Part shown: piece by piece, positions 63,366 to 64,000 of the stretch
Numbering within the stretch: the first letter of the stretch is position 1
Layout: each line of letters begins with the position of its first letter
Assembly: GCA_964369975.1 (NCBI GenBank)
Contig: CAYJFZ010000005.1
Location: 1 to 64,000, forward strand
DNA length: 64,000 nt
DNA from: RGIG3102 sp964369975
GTDB taxonomy: Bacteria > Bacillota > Clostridia > Oscillospirales > Ruminococcaceae
Reading direction: 5' to 3'
Position numbers and translations under genes: made by a program
The notes under the pieces: model-generated
What the model saw: only the letters and a program-made list of their open reading frames with translations
Database searches by the model: none
What the model was told of the DNA's origin: nothing

Positions 63366-63821
63366 AACTTTACTCCTTTACTATAACGCATTTAATCTAC
63401 ATTTGTCTATATGTTTTATTTTCTTAAGATAAGCATTTACAAACATGTCTATTAATTTATAAAGTTAATTGACTTTTAATATAGATTTATTTATATAAAT
63501 ATCATATAACATCTATAAGCATTTTGCAAGCGTTTATATCATATTTCTTGCTTTTTTTAATATATATGTATACTTGTACATTTTTTAGATTTTATATTGT
63601 GCAAAATACATTAACTTTTACACCTATTTTAAAAAAAAAATTACTTCTTTGTATTTTAAATTTTACATTGGCAGTATTAAAGACTTGCATATTACATCTA
63701 AATTTATTGATATAATCGAAAAATATTTAGTATTTTTTGCTTTTTTATTAAAAAAATTAATTTTTTAATGCGATTTATTTTAATATTTTAATTTGCAATT
63801 TGTATCAAAAATCCATATCTC
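63366..63821. other. AT-rich intergenic region upstream of spoVS
   Basis: 456 bases without a plausible gene. An AT-only hairpin TTAAAAAA-TTAATTTTTTAA-type (63748-63769) stands behind the following partial gene and may act as its terminator. No SigmaH -35/-10 pattern for spoVS was recognised. Confidence 0.4.
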
Positions 63822-64000
63822 CTACGCTTTAATTGTTTTGATAGTGTTGTTTTCTATATCTAAAACAACCCCATGCAAATACCCATCACCATTCATTACT
63901 TTAAAACTTTGGCTCGTTAAGTATTTCTGTTTTAAAATCGCCTTGTCTTTTTCAACTCCTATCACACTATTTGCACTACACACAGCGCCTACATCTGTGA
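63822..64000 (-). CDS. C-terminal part of a PRC-barrel-like protein, 5' end beyond window
   Basis: The stop is at 63822-63824 and the frame runs off the window edge, giving the last 59 residues. They include DVGAVCSANSVIGVEKDKAIL and a beta-rich end, DGYLHGVVLDIENNTIKTIKA (about 21 residues), which resembles PRC-barrel/YlmC-type proteins with a GxVxDIxxNxG-like turn. The assignment is weak because only the end is visible. Confidence 0.4.
   Translation of the reverse strand, partial: TDVGAVCSANSVIGVEKDKAILKQKYLTSQSFKVMNGDGYLHGVVLDIENNTIKTIKA

Overview
The window is AT-rich DNA from a spore-forming member of the Clostridia (Bacillota). The evidence is SpoIIID and SpoVS, a T-box in front of pheST, a class III fructose-1,6-bisphosphatase, a stand-alone IMP cyclohydrolase paired with a formyltransferase-only PurH, an IreB-family protein, and a PstS whose two halves are in swapped order, as in many Lachnospiraceae-type genomes. 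I cannot name the species from sequence alone.

Layout. 1-5.5 kb is an accessory island on the minus strand: a STAND/NACHT-like NTPase cut by the window edge, a RhuM-family protein, a large serine recombinase and a frameshifted small gene before it. A lipoprotein of unknown function and a CAU tRNA close this end. 6.6-13.1 kb (minus) holds ribokinase, a membrane protein, fructose bisphosphatase, class II aldolase and an OGG1-like glycosylase. From 13.5 kb the plus strand carries rlmB and a 1019-residue membrane protein that looks like a P-type ATPase without its catalytic motifs. 18-27.2 kb is a purine operon (purE-M-N-IMP cyclohydrolase-AICAR transformylase-purD-purL) behind a guanine-type riboswitch with a visible terminator/antiterminator choice. 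27-30 kb has small genes, a 201-bp tandem duplication behind rpsI, and rplM-rpsI. 30.3-36.4 kb has a TtcA-like enzyme, alr, a 3D-domain protein, a 47-residue small protein, two similar small-RNA-like units and a polytopic membrane protein. 36.4-43 kb is a complete phosphate regulon (pstSCAB-phoU-phoP-phoR) with a PHO box. 43-51 kb has spoIIID, an M20 amidohydrolase, mazF, a tautomerase-like protein, ireB, pheST with its T-box, acpS and an ArsR regulator.

51.3-62.1 kb is the most unusual region. It is a compact, apparently intact set of phage morphogenesis genes in P22-like order: small and large terminase, portal, scaffold, N4-gp56-type coat, tail adaptor, gp10-like protein, S74 fibre, M23-like lysin, holin and a possible ejection protein. 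No integrase, repressor or replication gene lies beside it. It sits between ordinary chromosomal genes (arsR on one side, tRNA-Lys and spoVS on the other). It is either the late half of a decayed short-tailed prophage or a domesticated particle-making cassette (gene-transfer-agent-like or killer particle).

Several start codons were moved inward to the ATG that follows a good ribosome binding site. The positions given are what I read from the sequence; family assignments rest on motif recognition, not database searches.
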